Assembly: GCF_001612905.1 (NCBI RefSeq)
Contig: NZ_BDBI01000002.1
Span: 248,001-312,000 of the forward strand
Direction of reading: 5' to 3'
DNA length: 64,000 nt
Origin: Nocardia ignorata NBRC 108230
GTDB taxonomy: Bacteria; Actinomycetota; Actinomycetes; Mycobacteriales; Mycobacteriaceae
Part shown: positions 9,584 to 19,499 of the stretch, in pieces
Layout of the letters: each line of letters opens with the position of its first letter
Position numbering within the stretch: the stretch's first letter is position 1
Position numbers and translations under genes: made by a program
The notes under the pieces: model-generated
Told to the model about the DNA's origin: nothing
The model's input: the letters and a program-made list of their open reading frames with translations, nothing else
Databases searched by the model: none

Positions 9584-10438
9584 ATGTTGCGAACGATCGG
9601 GCTGATGGTCGCCATGTCGGCGCTGATCGTCGCCATCGGTGCCATGTTCCGCAGCCCGACCATCCTCGTCATCTCGATCGTGCTGGCCGTGGCGATGAAC
9701 GCCTACGCCTATTTCAACAGCGACAAGCTGGCGTTGAAGGCCATGCACGCCCAACCGGTGAGCGAGCTGGAAGCCCCGGTCATGTACCGCATCGTGCGGG
9801 AGCTGGCGACCGCGGCCCGACAGCCGATGCCGCGCCTCTACATCAGCCCGACCAACGCACCCAACGCCTTCGCCACCGGGCGCAATCCCCGGCACGCGGC
9901 GGTGTGCTGCACCAGCGGCATCCTGCAATTACTCGACGAACGCGAGTTACGCGCGGTGCTCGGCCACGAACTGTCGCACGTCTACAACCGCGACATTCTC
10001 ATCTCGTCGGTGGCAGGCGCGATGGCCTCGGTCATCACCGGCCTGGCCAACTTCGCGTTCCTGGCCAGTTCGTTCGGCAACCGCGACGGGCAGGGCCCCA
10101 ATGTCATCGGCGTGTTGCTGGTCTCGCTGCTCGGCCCGATCGCGGCCGGGCTGATCAAGATGGCGGTATCACGTTCCCGCGAGTACCAGGCCGACCAATC
10201 CGGTGCCGAACTCACCGGCGACCCGCTCGCCCTCGCCTCGGCACTGCGCAAGATCGAACGGGGCGTCCAGGCGGCCCCCCTGCCGCCGGACCCGAAGATC
10301 ACCAGCGAATCGCACCTGATGATCGCCAACCCGTTCCGCGCGGGCGACCGCATCGCCCGCTGGTACTCCACCCACCCCCCGACCGCCGATCGCATCAGGC
10401 GGCTCGAGGAAATGGCGGGCGGAACGCACCGGTACTGA
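9584..10438 (+). CDS. htpX: Membrane zinc metalloprotease HtpX (M48)
   Basis: 284 residues. Two N-terminal transmembrane helices (about 5-22 and 27-44) precede the zinc site HELSH (H128, E129, H132); SREYQAD supplies the third ligand, and a second hydrophobic pair lies between them. HtpX degrades damaged membrane proteins with the active site in the cytoplasm. ATG has GAGAGG upstream. The same grcC1-htpX order occurs in M. tuberculosis (Rv0562-Rv0563). Confidence 0.95.
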   Translation: MLRTIGLMVAMSALIVAIGAMFRSPTILVISIVLAVAMNAYAYFNSDKLALKAMHAQPVSELEAPVMYRIVRELATAARQPMPRLYISPTNAPNAFATGRNPRHAAVCCTSGILQLLDERELRAVLGHELSHVYNRDILISSVAGAMASVITGLANFAFLASSFGNRDGQGPNVIGVLLVSLLGPIAAGLIKMAVSRSREYQADQSGAELTGDPLALASALRKIERGVQAAPLPPDPKITSESHLMIANPFRAGDRIARWYSTHPPTADRIRRLEEMAGGTHRY

Positions 10439-10447
10439 GGTGAGGAA

Positions 10448-10939
10448 CTAGCGGTAGTTCACGAACTGCAGCGCGATACCGAAGTCCTCGCCCTTGAGCA
10501 GCGAGATCACGGCCTGCAGATCGTCGCGCTTCTTGCTGCTCACCCGCAGCTCGTCGCCCTGGATCTGCGCCTTCACGCCCTTGGGGCCCTCGTCGCGGAT
10601 CTTCTTGGAGATCTTCTTGGCCTTCTCGGTGTCGATGCCCTGCACCAGCGTGCCGGTGATCTTGAACACCTTGCCCGAGGCCTGCGGCTCACCGGCGTCG
10701 AACGCCTTGAGCGAGATGTCGCGCCGGATCAGCTTCTCCTTGAACACCTCGAGCGCCGCCTTCACCCGCTCCTCGGCATTGGCGGTGAGCACGATGGCCT
10801 CCTCGCCGGACCAGGCGATCGAGGCGTCGGTGCCCTTGAAGTCGTAGCGGGAGTTCAGCTCCTTCTCCGCCTGATGCAGCGCATTGTCGACCTCCTGCCG
10901 GTCGACCTTGCTCACCACGTCGAATGACGAATCAGCCAC
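10448..10939 (-). CDS. YajQ family nucleotide-binding protein
   Basis: 163 residues from GTG at 10939; AGGAG six bases upstream decides this start over an ATG 33 bases further out. The sequence begins [19 protein letters not shown] and carries the [10 protein letters not shown] motif of the YajQ/DUF520 family (two ferredoxin-like domains; some members bind cyclic di-GMP). M. tuberculosis Rv0566c is the positional homologue. It is convergent with htpX with nine bases between stop codons. Confidence 0.88.
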   Translation of the reverse strand: MADSSFDVVSKVDRQEVDNALHQAEKELNSRYDFKGTDASIAWSGEEAIVLTANAEERVKAALEVFKEKLIRRDISLKAFDAGEPQASGKVFKITGTLVQGIDTEKAKKISKKIRDEGPKGVKAQIQGDELRVSSKKRDDLQAVISLLKGEDFGIALQFVNYR

Positions 10940-11058
10940 ACTGCGCTCCTGTTCTTCGGAAGGTCCGTACAACTCCGCGGCAAGACTGCCTCACCGCCGA
11001 GACAGTTGTACCCGTAACGCGCCGTAGCGCGCGCCCGCAGGGGGTCTGTGCAGGCGGT

Positions 11059-11089
11059 TTGCATCCCCGGGGTGGGTTCGTTGTAAGCT
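11059..11089 (+). promoter_or_regulatory. Probable promoter of tRNA-Tyr
   Basis: TTGCAT at 11059-11064 and TAAGCT at 11084-11089 with a 19-base spacer, 27 bases ahead of the tRNA. Confidence 0.4.
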
Positions 11090-11116
11090 GCTCAGCGCAC
11101 CGGAAACGGCGCACAA

Positions 11117-11199
11117 GGCAGATTGCCCGAGCGGCCAATGGGAGCAGACTGTAAATCTGTCGGCGCAAGCCTACGTAGGTTCGAATCCTACATCTGCCA
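11117..11199 (+). tRNA. tRNA-Tyr (GTA)
   Basis: 83 nt. Acceptor arms GGCAGAT and ATCTGCC pair perfectly, discriminator A, T-loop TTCGAATC, anticodon GTA in ACTGTAAAT and a long type II variable arm. CCA is not encoded. Confidence 0.95.
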
Positions 11200-11204
11200 C
11201 ATCG

Positions 11205-11238
11205 AACCCCGTCGATCATCAAGATCGGCGGGGTTTTC
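11205..11238 (+). terminator. Intrinsic terminator after tRNA-Tyr
   Basis: AACCCCGTCGATC and GATCGGCGGGGTT form a hairpin with one mismatch, followed by a T-rich run. From here to tRNA-Thr at 11504 there is no convincing gene; the stretch contains only the dispersed repeat copy B. Confidence 0.8.
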
Positions 11239-11319
11239 TGTTCCGCCTCCCCGGGACTTTGGGCCAGACTCAGGCGCGTGACCCGGTTCTCGACGCGGCA
11301 AGCTTGATCGAGGCGCTGA

Positions 11320-11363
11320 GTCAGCCCCTACCCGGTGAGTTACCCATGTGCTTGCGCAATCAG
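11320..11363 (+). repeat. Copy B of a 44-bp dispersed repeat
   Basis: Inverted relative to copy A at 9457-9500, with 36 of 44 bases identical. The open frame over it (11259-11513) has no ribosome binding site and no recognisable family. Confidence 0.6.
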
Positions 11364-11503
11364 TGGTCTGGTTGGCGGCAAAAAGCTGCTCCCACCTGGC
11401 GATTTGGTGCTCATCGGTTGCAGTGTGTAATCTCTTTCAGGACGCCGGAGCACGGGGTCGCTCTGATCGGTTCGCCGACCAAGACTCTGTGCCACGTAGT
11501 CAT

Positions 11504-11576
11504 GCCCCCTTAGCTCAGTCGGCAGAGCGTTTCCATGGTAAGGAAAAGGTCAACGGTTCGATTCCGTTAGGGGGCT
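11504..11576 (+). tRNA. tRNA-Thr (GGT)
   Basis: 73 nt. Acceptor GCCCCCT/AGGGGGC, D-arm GCTCAGTCGGCAGAGC, anticodon stem TTTCC/GGAAA around ATGGTAA, T-loop TTCGATTC, discriminator T. Confidence 0.95.
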
Positions 11577-11635
11577 CGCCGGATTGCCGGTGGTGACCGA
11601 CTTTCCCGCCGGCCCCACCGTAATAGGTCCGCCGT

Positions 11636-11711
11636 GGCGGTGTAGCTCAGTCGGTAGAGCAAACGACTCATAATCGTTGTGTCGCCGGTTCAAGTCCGGC
11701 CATCGCTACCA
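11636..11711 (+). tRNA. tRNA-Met (CAT), elongator type
   Basis: 76 nt including an encoded CCA. Acceptor GGCGGTG/CATCGCT (two G-U pairs), D-arm GCTCAGTCGGTAGAGC, anticodon loop CTCATAA, T-arm GCCGG/CCGGC. A paired 1-72 position argues against the initiator tRNA. It lies 36 bp before rpmG, as in mycobacteria. Confidence 0.93.
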
Positions 11712-11747
11712 ATAACGACTCAGCCCAGACCGGAAAGAAGGCATATC

Positions 11748-11918
11748 GTGGCCGCGAAGTCCACCGATGTCCGGCCAAAGATCACCTTGGCCTGCGAAGA
11801 GTGCAAGCACCGCAACTACATCACCAAGAAGAACCGGCGCAACGACCCGGACCGCCTCGAGCTGAAGAAGTTCTGCCCGAACTGCGGCACCCACCGGGCG
11901 CACCGCGAATCGCGCTGA
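11748..11918 (+). CDS. rpmG: 50S ribosomal protein L33, zinc-binding form
   Basis: 56 residues from GTG at 11748, with GGAAAGAAGG upstream. Two cysteine pairs, CEEC and CPNC, make this the zinc-containing (C+) form of L33. It is probably co-transcribed with the preceding tRNAs. A strong terminator follows. Confidence 0.95.
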   Translation: MAAKSTDVRPKITLACEECKHRNYITKKNRRNDPDRLELKKFCPNCGTHRAHRESR

Positions 11919-11937
11919 TTCGAAACAAAAACATCTG

Positions 11938-11974
11938 CCGAAGGCCGGACGAAAGTCCGGCCTTCGTGCGTTTT
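11938..11974 (+). terminator. Intrinsic terminator after rpmG
   Basis: Perfect 11-bp stem GAAGGCCGGAC/GTCCGGCCTTC with GAAA loop and a T-rich tail. Confidence 0.9.
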
Positions 11975-12025
11975 CCAGACCGGTCGCCAGGGGTGTGCGC
12001 GCACAAGTCGGTAATGTGCCACGCT

Positions 12026-13105
12026 GTGACAGTGAACACCGGAACTGACGAAGCGGTCTCGGCCGCAGCCGCCGAACCATTCGATCCCGCCGCCCACGCG
12101 GCCTCGATGGTCGGCCACCACTACCGGGTCGACGACTATTACGAGGTCGGTCGCGAAAAGGTGCGTGAATACGCCCGCGCCGTGCAGGACTACCACCCGG
12201 TGCACTGGGACGAGGACATCGCGCGCGAATACGGCCACTCCGGTCTGCTCGCCCCGCTCACCTTCATCTCCCTGGTCGGCATCCTGGCCCAGCGCCGGTT
12301 GTTCGAGGAGATCGTCACCGGATACGACCTCAGCCAGATCATGCAGACCGATCAGATCCTGGAATTCCACCGGCCGATCCGCGTCGGCGATCGGCTCACC
12401 TGTGACGTTTATCTGCATTCGTTCCGGCAGGCATTCGGCGGCGACATCATCGTGACCAAGAACATCGTCACCGACGCCGACGACGAATTGGTGCTCACCA
12501 CCTACACCACTCTCATCGGACGCAGCGGCGGCGATATCGATCCGAATATGTCGGCGGCCGTCCGCAATGTGCTCATGCACGGCCTCGGCAACGACGAACC
12601 GGCACACCACGCGCCGAGCGACGCCTTCACCGCGATCATCCCGGACCCGGTGACCAAGAACCCGGAACCGCAGACCAGTACCCACGCGCTCGCCTTCGAA
12701 AGCATCGCGGTCGGCGACGAACTGCCCGCCCGGACGGTCCGGCTCACCCGCGGCGACCTGGTGAACTACGCCGGCGTCTCCGGTGACGCCAACCCCATTC
12801 ACTGGAGTGACGAGATCGTCAAACTCGTCGGTCTCGACAACGTGGTGGCCCACGGCATGCTCACCATGGGTCTCGGCGGCGGCTTCGTCACCTCCTGGCT
12901 CGGCGACCCGGGTGCGGTGAAGGAATACAACGTGCGCTTCACCAGCCCCGTCTACGTGCGTGCCGATGCACCGGCCGAGGTGGATTTCACGGGTAAGGTG
13001 AAGTCGGTCGACCCGGAGACCCGAACGGCCGTCGTCGCCATCACGGCGAAATCGGCGGGCAAGAAGATCTTCGGCCGCGCCACGGCAACAGTTCAGCTGG
13101 CCTGA
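12026..13105 (+). CDS. hadAB: Fused (3R)-hydroxyacyl-ACP dehydratase HadA/HadB
   Basis: 359 residues made of two hot-dog (MaoC-like) domains. The first, about 20-185, resembles HadA and has QDYHPVHWDE where the hydratase motif should be; the second, about 215-355, resembles HadB and keeps a full hydratase motif, SGDANPIHW. In M. tuberculosis these are separate subunits of the FAS-II dehydratase for mycolic acids, at the same place between rpmG and tRNA-Trp. Here they form one chain and no hadC follows. GTG at 12026 is preferred because TAATGT (12012-12017) looks like a -10 element eight bases away and covers the alternative ATG at 12014; no ribosome binding site is seen. Confidence 0.88.
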   Translation: MTVNTGTDEAVSAAAAEPFDPAAHAASMVGHHYRVDDYYEVGREKVREYARAVQDYHPVHWDEDIAREYGHSGLLAPLTFISLVGILAQRRLFEEIVTGYDLSQIMQTDQILEFHRPIRVGDRLTCDVYLHSFRQAFGGDIIVTKNIVTDADDELVLTTYTTLIGRSGGDIDPNMSAAVRNVLMHGLGNDEPAHHAPSDAFTAIIPDPVTKNPEPQTSTHALAFESIAVGDELPARTVRLTRGDLVNYAGVSGDANPIHWSDEIVKLVGLDNVVAHGMLTMGLGGGFVTSWLGDPGAVKEYNVRFTSPVYVRADAPAEVDFTGKVKSVDPETRTAVVAITAKSAGKKIFGRATATVQLA

Positions 13106-13289
13106 CCTGGTCGAGCGTCCCGATTGGCACATTGCCCACGCGGTAACGTACACTCGGGACTCTGGGGTCACCGGCTGCTGCGCGCTGACTTCCCGGGAGC
13201 CTGCTCCCATGGAAGCGGCGCGCGTGTTGTGTGTGATGCCGACCCTGGAAAAGACGGCTCGCAAGAGTCGATAATCGAATATCGATTGT

Positions 13290-13321
13290 GGTTGGACGTA
13301 TCGGCCAAGGCCGGTCCAACC
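13290..13321 (+). other. Hairpin immediately 5' of tRNA-Trp
   Basis: GGTTGGAC (13290-13297) pairs with GTCCAACC (13314-13321), with an inner CGGC/GCCG pair. It ends two bases before the tRNA and may guide 5' processing. A -10-like TACACT occurs near 13148; the remainder of 13106-13323 holds no gene. Confidence 0.45.
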
Positions 13322-13323
13322 GA

Positions 13324-13396
<73 letters not shown>

Positions 13397-13427
13397 CCCT
13401 GAATGCCAGCGACGAGAGAGGATCGAC

Positions 13428-13808
13428 GTGACGGACGAGCGGGATACTCGCGCCGAAGACGGCGACGATACCGCCGCTGCCACTCGGCCGAGCGGCAAGC
13501 GGACTGCTCGTCGTGCGCGCACGTCGGACTCTCCGGTGACCACCGGTTCGGTGGCCATGCTCGACCGGCCGTCGAACTCGCGCAAGGCGGACAAGACTGC
13601 CGGTAAGGCCAAGACGGGCAACCCGTTCAAGCGGCTGCTCAAGTTCCTGCGAGAGGTCATCGCGGAACTGCGCAAGGTGATCTGGCCCAACCGGAAGCAG
13701 ATGGTCACCTATACGACCGTCGTTCTGGTGTTCGTGGTCTTCATGGTCGCGTTCATCGCCGGGATCGACGTAGCGTTCGTCAAGGGTGTCGACTGGCTGT
13801 TCGGCTGA
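13428..13808 (+). CDS. secE: Preprotein translocase subunit SecE
   Basis: 126 residues from GTG with GAGAGGA upstream. A charged, disordered N-terminus (1-60) precedes the conserved FLREVIAELRKVIWPNRKQM amphipathic region and one transmembrane helix (about 94-114). SecE clamps the SecY channel. secE-nusG beside tRNA-Trp is the standard order. The long basic/acidic extension is usual in this group. Confidence 0.95.
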   Translation: MTDERDTRAEDGDDTAAATRPSGKRTARRARTSDSPVTTGSVAMLDRPSNSRKADKTAGKAKTGNPFKRLLKFLREVIAELRKVIWPNRKQMVTYTTVVLVFVVFMVAFIAGIDVAFVKGVDWLFG

Positions 13809-13830
13809 TCGCCGACACCCACGCCGGTAG

Positions 13831-14727
<897 letters not shown>

Positions 14728-14742
14728 CTCGAACCAGCTTCG

Positions 14743-14775
14743 CAACGGCACCGCCTCGGCGGTGCCGTTGTCGTT
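14743..14775 (+). terminator. Intrinsic terminator after nusG
   Basis: Perfect 13-bp stem CAACGGCACCGCC/GGCGGTGCCGTTG with a two-base apex, then GTCGTTT. Confidence 0.85.
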
Positions 14776-14815
14776 TCCCGACCCTCCCGGCTGCGGCGCC
14801 CGCGACGCGGTTCGG

Positions 14816-14942
14816 TAGAGTGTGACAGTTCGTGTGTAGACCCCCTCCAGGCGTTTTCCGTCCGGTGTGACGGTCGTGCGCGAATGCCGGGCTTGGACCC
14901 GGCGTGGGAGCGATCCCGCAACAGGCTTACGGCAACCGTAAG
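14816..14942 (+). promoter_or_regulatory. rplK-rplA promoter and leader
   Basis: A -10-like TAGAGT at 14816-14821 without a clear -35 is followed by a leader of roughly 140 bases. CTTACGG (14926-14932) pairs with CCGTAAG (14936-14942) just before the ribosome binding site AAGGAAG, a plausible site for control by a ribosomal protein. Confidence 0.4.
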
Positions 14943-14965
14943 GAACCGAAACCCAAGGAAGAAAG

Positions 14966-15400
14966 ATGCCCCCCAAGAAGAAGAAGCTCGCCGGGATCAT
15001 CAAGCTGCAGATCCAGGCCGGCGCCGCGAACCCGGCCCCTCCGGTCGGCCCCGCGCTCGGTCAGCACGGCGTCAACATCATGGAGTTCTGCAAGGCGTAC
15101 AACGCCGCGACCGAGTCGCAGCGTGGCAACGTCATCCCGGTCGAGATCTCGGTGTACGAGGACCGGTCGTTCGACTTCAAGCTGAAGACCCCGCCCGCCG
15201 CCAAGCTGCTGCTCAAGGCCGCCGGTGTGCAGAAGGGCTCGGCCGAGCCGCACAAGACCAAGGTCGCCAAGGTCACTATGGACCAGGTCCGGGAGATCGC
15301 CAAGACCAAGCAGGAAGACCTGAACGCCAACGACATCGAGCAGGCCGCGAAGATCATCGCCGGCACCGCTCGTTCGATGGGTATCACCGTCGAAGGCTGA
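14966..15400 (+). CDS. rplK: 50S ribosomal protein L11
   Basis: 144 residues, full length. N-terminal domain with [22 protein letters not shown] (thiostrepton-binding proline motif) and C-terminal RNA-binding domain with [12 protein letters not shown]. Forms the GTPase-associated centre with 23S rRNA helices 43/44. Starts ATG after AAGGAAG. Confidence 0.97.
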
Positions 15401-15475
15401 GCGACTCGCTCACGTGGGAGGGCCGGCCAGGCCCGTAACACCACATCTGAACTCGAACATTAAGGACAGAGAAAC

Positions 15476-16189
15476 ATGGCAAAGCGAAGCAAGGCGTATC
15501 TCGCCGCTGCTGAGAAGGTCGATCGCGACAAGCTGTACTCCCCGCTGGCCGCCGCGCGCCTGGCGAAGGAGACCGCGACCACCAAGACCGACGCGACCGT
15601 CGAGGTCGCCGTCCGTCTGGGCGTCGATCCCCGCAAGGCCGACCAGATGGTCCGTGGCACCGTCAACCTGCCGCACGGCACCGGTAAGACCGCCCGCGTC
15701 ATCGTGTTCGCCGCCGGCGAGAAGGCCGCCGAGGCCGAGGCCGCCGGTGCCGACGCCGTTGGCGCCGAGGACCTGATCGAGCGGATCCAGGGCGGCTGGC
15801 TCGACTTCGACGCCGCGATCGCCACCCCGGATCAGATGGCCAAGGTCGGCCGCATCGCGCGTGTCCTCGGCCCGCGTGGTCTGATGCCGAACCCGAAGAC
15901 GGGCACCGTCACCAACGATGTGACCAAGGCGGTCAACGACATCAAGGGCGGCAAGATCAACTTCCGCGTCGACAAGCAGGCCAACCTGCACTTCGTCATC
16001 GGCAAGGCGTCGTTCGACGACTCGAAGCTGGTGGAGAACTACGGTGCCGCGCTGGACGAGATCCTGCGTGTGAAGCCGTCGACCGCCAAGGGGCGCTACG
16101 TCAAGAAGATCACGGTTTCGACCAACACCGGCCCGGGCATCCCGGTGGACCCGAACCGCACCCGCAACCTCCTCGACGAGGACGCGTGA
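15476..16189 (+). CDS. rplA: 50S ribosomal protein L1
   Basis: 237 residues with the L1 signature [15 protein letters not shown] and the [11 protein letters not shown] segment. Binds 23S rRNA at the E-site stalk and in other bacteria represses its own mRNA. Lies 75 bp after rplK on the same strand. Confidence 0.97.
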   Translation: MAKRSKAYLAAAEKVDRDKLYSPLAAARLAKETATTKTDATVEVAVRLGVDPRKADQMVRGTVNLPHGTGKTARVIVFAAGEKAAEAEAAGADAVGAEDLIERIQGGWLDFDAAIATPDQMAKVGRIARVLGPRGLMPNPKTGTVTNDVTKAVNDIKGGKINFRVDKQANLHFVIGKASFDDSKLVENYGAALDEILRVKPSTAKGRYVKKITVSTNTGPGIPVDPNRTRNLLDEDA

Positions 16190-16215
16190 GCTTCTGACAG
16201 GTAGCTCCTGAACAA

Positions 16216-16254
16216 CCGCGAGGGTGGGAACGCACTGCGTTCCCACCCTCGCGG
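16216..16254. terminator. Bidirectional terminator, perfect 19-bp stem
   Basis: Arms 16216-16234 and 16236-16254 are exact reverse complements around a single C. It sits between convergent rplA and the MFS gene, whose stop codon is only five bases away, and so can serve both. Confidence 0.85.
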
Positions 16255-16258
16255 CGTT

Positions 16259-17869
16259 TCAGCGCTCGGTGTCGTCGGTGTCGCGCCAGGCGAGCAGTAC
16301 GGACTCGCCGCTGTGTGGTTTCCAGGGCAGGAAGATCGCCACGATCACCGCGCAGACGAGGACCGCGCCGGTCGCGACGAGGGAGGCGGCGTGTGCGCCC
16401 TGCAGGGTTGCCGTCTTCATGGCGACGATGAGGTTCTCGCGCTGAGTTTCGAGGAACGGGGCGAGTTCGCGTTTGCGCAGCTCGAGGACGCTGAGGGGGC
16501 TGGCTTTGACCAGGCTCTTCTCGTTGTCGTTCATGATGCCGACCGGGATGGCGTCGATTCGGGCACCGATCCGGCTGGTGTAGTACGAGGCGACGATCGA
16601 GCCGAGGACCGCGACGCCGAGGGTGCCGCCGATCTCACGGGTGGTGTCGTTGACCGCCGAACCCGCGCCCGCCTCCTCCAGTGGGAGCGCCGACATGATC
16701 GATTCGGTGGCCGGTCCCTGCACGATGCCGAGGCCGAGTGCCATCGACACCATCGACGGCAGCACCCCGATCAGATAGCTGCTGTCCACGGTGACCTGTC
16801 CGCCCAGATAGAGGCCGAGGCCGGTGAGCAGCAGACCGATCACCAGGACCGCCGTGGTGCCGACTCGTTGCGCGAGCAGGGTCGCGACGGGGGCGCCGAT
16901 CGCCACCGAGAACGCGAACGGCAGCGAGGCGATACCGAATTCGAGTGGCGTGTATTCGCGGACGCCCTGGAAGTACTGCGTGATCAGGAACAGGAACCCG
17001 AACATCGAGAAGTAACCGATGGCAATGGCCAAGGCGGGCAACGAGAATCGTCGATTGCGGAACAGGCGCATGTCGAGAATCGGTGCGGGCGTGCGCAATT
17101 CCCAGATCACGAAGGCGGCGAGCAGGAGCGCGCCGAGTGTGGCGGTGCAGAGGGTGGTGAGCGAAAGCCAGCCGTTGTGCGGTGCCTCGATGATCGCCCA
17201 CACCACCAGCGTGATGCCGGCGATCGAGAGTCCGATCCCGGGTAGATCCAGCTTGCCGACCTGGTCGGCTCGCGATTCCGGCACCCAGATCAGCGTCGCG
17301 ATCAATGCGGCCAGTGCCACCGGCACATTGATCCAGAACACCGAGTGCCAGCTGAAGTGCTCGAGCAGCCACCCGCCCGAGATCGGGCCGATGGCGATGG
17401 CGAAGCCCGCCATCGCGGTCCAGGCGGCGATGGCGAGCGCGCGTTCTCTTCGGTCGGTGAAGATGTTGATGATCAGGGCGAGGGTGGCGGGGAAGACGGC
17501 GGCGGCGAAGACGCCCATCGCCGCGCGGGCCGCGATGACCTGGGTCATCGACTCGGCGAAAGCGCCGCCGACCGACATGACGGCGATGCCGACCAGGCCG
17601 ATCGTCATGATCCGCCTGCGGCCGTACCGGTCACCGAGATTGCCCGCGGCGAGCAGTAGTCCGGCGAAGGTGAGGGTGTAGGCATCGACGACCCACTGCA
17701 GGCCGGAGACGCCGGTGGCGAGCTGGACGCCGATGGAGGGGAGAGCGACGTTGACGATGGTGTTGTCGAGGACGACCAGCAGTTCGGCCAGACAGATCAC
17801 GGCGAGTGCGAGGAATCGCCGGGAACGCCGGTCCAGCAACACTGGTGGAGCGACTACGGAGGTTGTCAT
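16259..17869 (-). CDS. MFS multidrug exporter, DHA2 (EmrB/QacA) family
   Basis: 536 residues, about 14 hydrophobic helices. Motif A appears as GNLGDRYGRRR in the loop after helix 2 (about 77-87), and DNTIVNVALPSIG in helix 1 is the DHA2 signature. Likely proton-driven export of drugs or lipids in the cytoplasmic membrane. It interrupts the rplA-rplJ neighbourhood, and no dedicated regulator gene is adjacent. Substrate unknown. Confidence 0.9.
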   Translation of the reverse strand: MTTSVVAPPVLLDRRSRRFLALAVICLAELLVVLDNTIVNVALPSIGVQLATGVSGLQWVVDAYTLTFAGLLLAAGNLGDRYGRRRIMTIGLVGIAVMSVGGAFAESMTQVIAARAAMGVFAAAVFPATLALIINIFTDRRERALAIAAWTAMAGFAIAIGPISGGWLLEHFSWHSVFWINVPVALAALIATLIWVPESRADQVGKLDLPGIGLSIAGITLVVWAIIEAPHNGWLSLTTLCTATLGALLLAAFVIWELRTPAPILDMRLFRNRRFSLPALAIAIGYFSMFGFLFLITQYFQGVREYTPLEFGIASLPFAFSVAIGAPVATLLAQRVGTTAVLVIGLLLTGLGLYLGGQVTVDSSYLIGVLPSMVSMALGLGIVQGPATESIMSALPLEEAGAGSAVNDTTREIGGTLGVAVLGSIVASYYTSRIGARIDAIPVGIMNDNEKSLVKASPLSVLELRKRELAPFLETQRENLIVAMKTATLQGAHAASLVATGAVLVCAVIVAIFLPWKPHSGESVLLAWRDTDDTER

Positions 17870-17887
17870 AGGCCAGGAGTGAACCAG

Positions 17888-17920
17888 GTTACTGTCACCC
17901 TGCGTAACACCTTTCAGGTG
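17888..17920. promoter_or_regulatory. Inverted repeats upstream of the MFS exporter
   Basis: GTTAC/GTAAC (17888-17892 and 17904-17908) and CACCT/AGGTG (17908-17912 and 17916-17920) lie 19-51 bases before the exporter start. Either could be a repressor site. Confidence 0.3.
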
Positions 17921-17998
17921 CGATTGCTACCACAATGTAGGAACCGAAGTGGCCTGGATCACAAGATATTCGGGCGTTCCGGGCACTGCCGACCCGTT

Positions 17999-18028
17999 TT
18001 GGCAGATGAGGGTGGGTGCAGGTACAGT
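17999..18028 (+). promoter_or_regulatory. rplJ-rplL promoter
   Basis: TTGGCA (17999-18004), an 18-base spacer and TACAGT (18023-18028) make a good housekeeping-sigma promoter about 250 bases ahead of rplJ. Confidence 0.6.
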
Positions 18029-18034
18029 GGAATC

Positions 18035-18280
18035 CGGTCGTCGACCTGTTCGATGACTACCCATTCGTTCTACCGAAGACCGTTGGTCGTCGATGCCGCT
18101 CGCGCGGTATTCGATCGAAGGTCCGGCGACATTGCCGGCGGCCCACGCAGGGAGAGCTGAGGCAGAGGAATTCTATTCTTTCGCGCCCCGGTACGCCTTG
18201 CGTCCGGGGCGTTAGTTTTGTCGCCGGCCCCTGATTCGGTAGTGCGCGTTCACGAACCGACATCAGAGAGGAGGCGAAGT
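18035..18280 (+). promoter_or_regulatory. Long rplJ leader, probable L10-binding leader RNA
   Basis: About 245 untranslated bases. Near the 3' part CGCCCCGG (18184-18191) pairs with CCGGGGCG (18204-18211) and is followed by TTAGTTTTG, a terminator-like hairpin inside the leader. Leaders before rplJ bind L10 or L10-L12 for feedback control in many bacteria; that this one does so is inference from position and structure. Confidence 0.5.
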
Positions 18281-18811
18281 ATGGCGAAGCCTGAAAAGGT
18301 CACCGCTGTCGCGGAGATCGCGGAGCAGTTCAAGAACTCCACGGCCACTGTCGTCACGGAATACCGTGGCCTGTCGGTCGGCAAGCTCACCGAGCTGCGT
18401 CGCGCGCTGGGCGCCGGTGCCACGTACTCCGTCGCCAAGAACACCCTGGTCAAGCGTGCGGCCGCGGAAGCGGGCATCGAGGGCCTTGACGACTTGTTCG
18501 TCGGACCGACCGCCATCACCTTCATCCAGGGTGAGCCGGTCGACGCCGCGAAGGCCATCAAGACCTTCGCCAAGGAGAACAAGGCGCTCATCATCAAGGG
18601 CGGCTACATGGACGGCGCTGCGCTGTCCGTGTCCGAGGTCGAGAAGATCGCCGACCTGGAGAGCCGTGAGGTCCTGCTGGCCAAGCTGGCCGGCGCGATG
18701 AAGGGCAACATGTCCAAGGCTGCCGGGCTGTTCTCGGCTCCTGCCGGTCAGGTGGCCCGTCTGGCCGCCGCGCTGCAGGAGAAGAAGCAGGCCGAAGGCG
18801 CTGCCGAGTAA
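18281..18811 (+). CDS. rplJ: 50S ribosomal protein L10
   Basis: 176 residues from ATG with GGAGG upstream. N-terminal rRNA-binding domain with [17 protein letters not shown], and a C-terminal helix (about 135-176) that holds L12 dimers. Followed after 60 bp by rplL. Confidence 0.97.
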   Translation: MAKPEKVTAVAEIAEQFKNSTATVVTEYRGLSVGKLTELRRALGAGATYSVAKNTLVKRAAAEAGIEGLDDLFVGPTAITFIQGEPVDAAKAIKTFAKENKALIIKGGYMDGAALSVSEVEKIADLESREVLLAKLAGAMKGNMSKAAGLFSAPAGQVARLAAALQEKKQAEGAAE

Positions 18812-18871
18812 TACCCCCGCACGGGTGTTACCGCCCGCGCACCAAGACATTCACCACCGAAAGGAACAATC

Positions 18872-19258
18872 ATGGCCAAGCTGTCCACCGAAGAGCTGCT
18901 CGACGTTTTCTCGGAGATGACCCTGCTGGAGCTCTCGGGCTTCGTGAAGGCGTTCGAGGAGAAGTTCGAGGTCACCGCTGCTGCCCCCGTCGCCGTCGCC
19001 GCCGCCGGTGGCGCCGCTGCTCCGGCCGAGGCCGCTGAGGAGCAGGACGAGTTCGACGTCATCCTCGAGGGTGCGGGCGACAAGAAGATCCAGGTCATCA
19101 AGGTGGTCCGTGAGATCGTCTCGGGCCTGGGCCTGAAGGAAGCCAAGGACCTGGTCGAGGGTGCCCCGAAGCCGATCCTGGAGAAGGTCGCCAAGGACGC
19201 CGCCGAGGCTGCCAAGGCGAAGCTGGAAGAGGCCGGCGCCAAGGTCTCGGTCAAGTAA
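18872..19258 (+). CDS. rplL: 50S ribosomal protein L7/L12
   Basis: 128 residues: N-terminal dimerisation helices, an Ala/Pro-rich hinge (about 32-52) and the factor-binding C-terminal domain with [20 protein letters not shown]. Contacts EF-Tu and EF-G on the ribosome. AAAGGAA precedes the ATG. Confidence 0.97.
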   Translation: MAKLSTEELLDVFSEMTLLELSGFVKAFEEKFEVTAAAPVAVAAAGGAAAPAEAAEEQDEFDVILEGAGDKKIQVIKVVREIVSGLGLKEAKDLVEGAPKPILEKVAKDAAEAAKAKLEEAGAKVSVK

Positions 19259-19278
19259 TTCAGCGCTTCGCGTAGACG

Positions 19279-19316
19279 AACGGGCGGTCCCTCAGGGGGC
19301 CGCCCGTTTGTTATAT
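19279..19316 (+). terminator. Intrinsic terminator after rplL
   Basis: AACGGGCGGTCCC pairs with GGGGCCGCCCGTT with small imperfections, followed by TGTTAT. Confidence 0.85.
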
Positions 19317-19499
19317 ATACGGACATGGGAAAGTGATACGCGCTGTAGCGCATGGTCGGGGTTACTCTTCAGTCATGTAGAGGTGTGCCCCGTCTCACTC
19401 ATGGGTTACAGTGACCGGACCCACAGTGTCGTGACGCACCGCCGAGATGTGAGCGCGCGGTGAGCGGGTGGGGTGCTCGCAGGATCAATGGAGGTAGGC

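Noticed and set aside
11259..11513. 84-residue frame between tRNA-Tyr and tRNA-Thr
   Set aside because: No ribosome binding site, spans the dispersed repeat and runs into the tRNA; likely chance.
13106..13323. hadC or another small gene between hadAB and tRNA-Trp
   Set aside because: No frame with a hot-dog pattern or ribosome binding site; only promoter-like and hairpin sequence.
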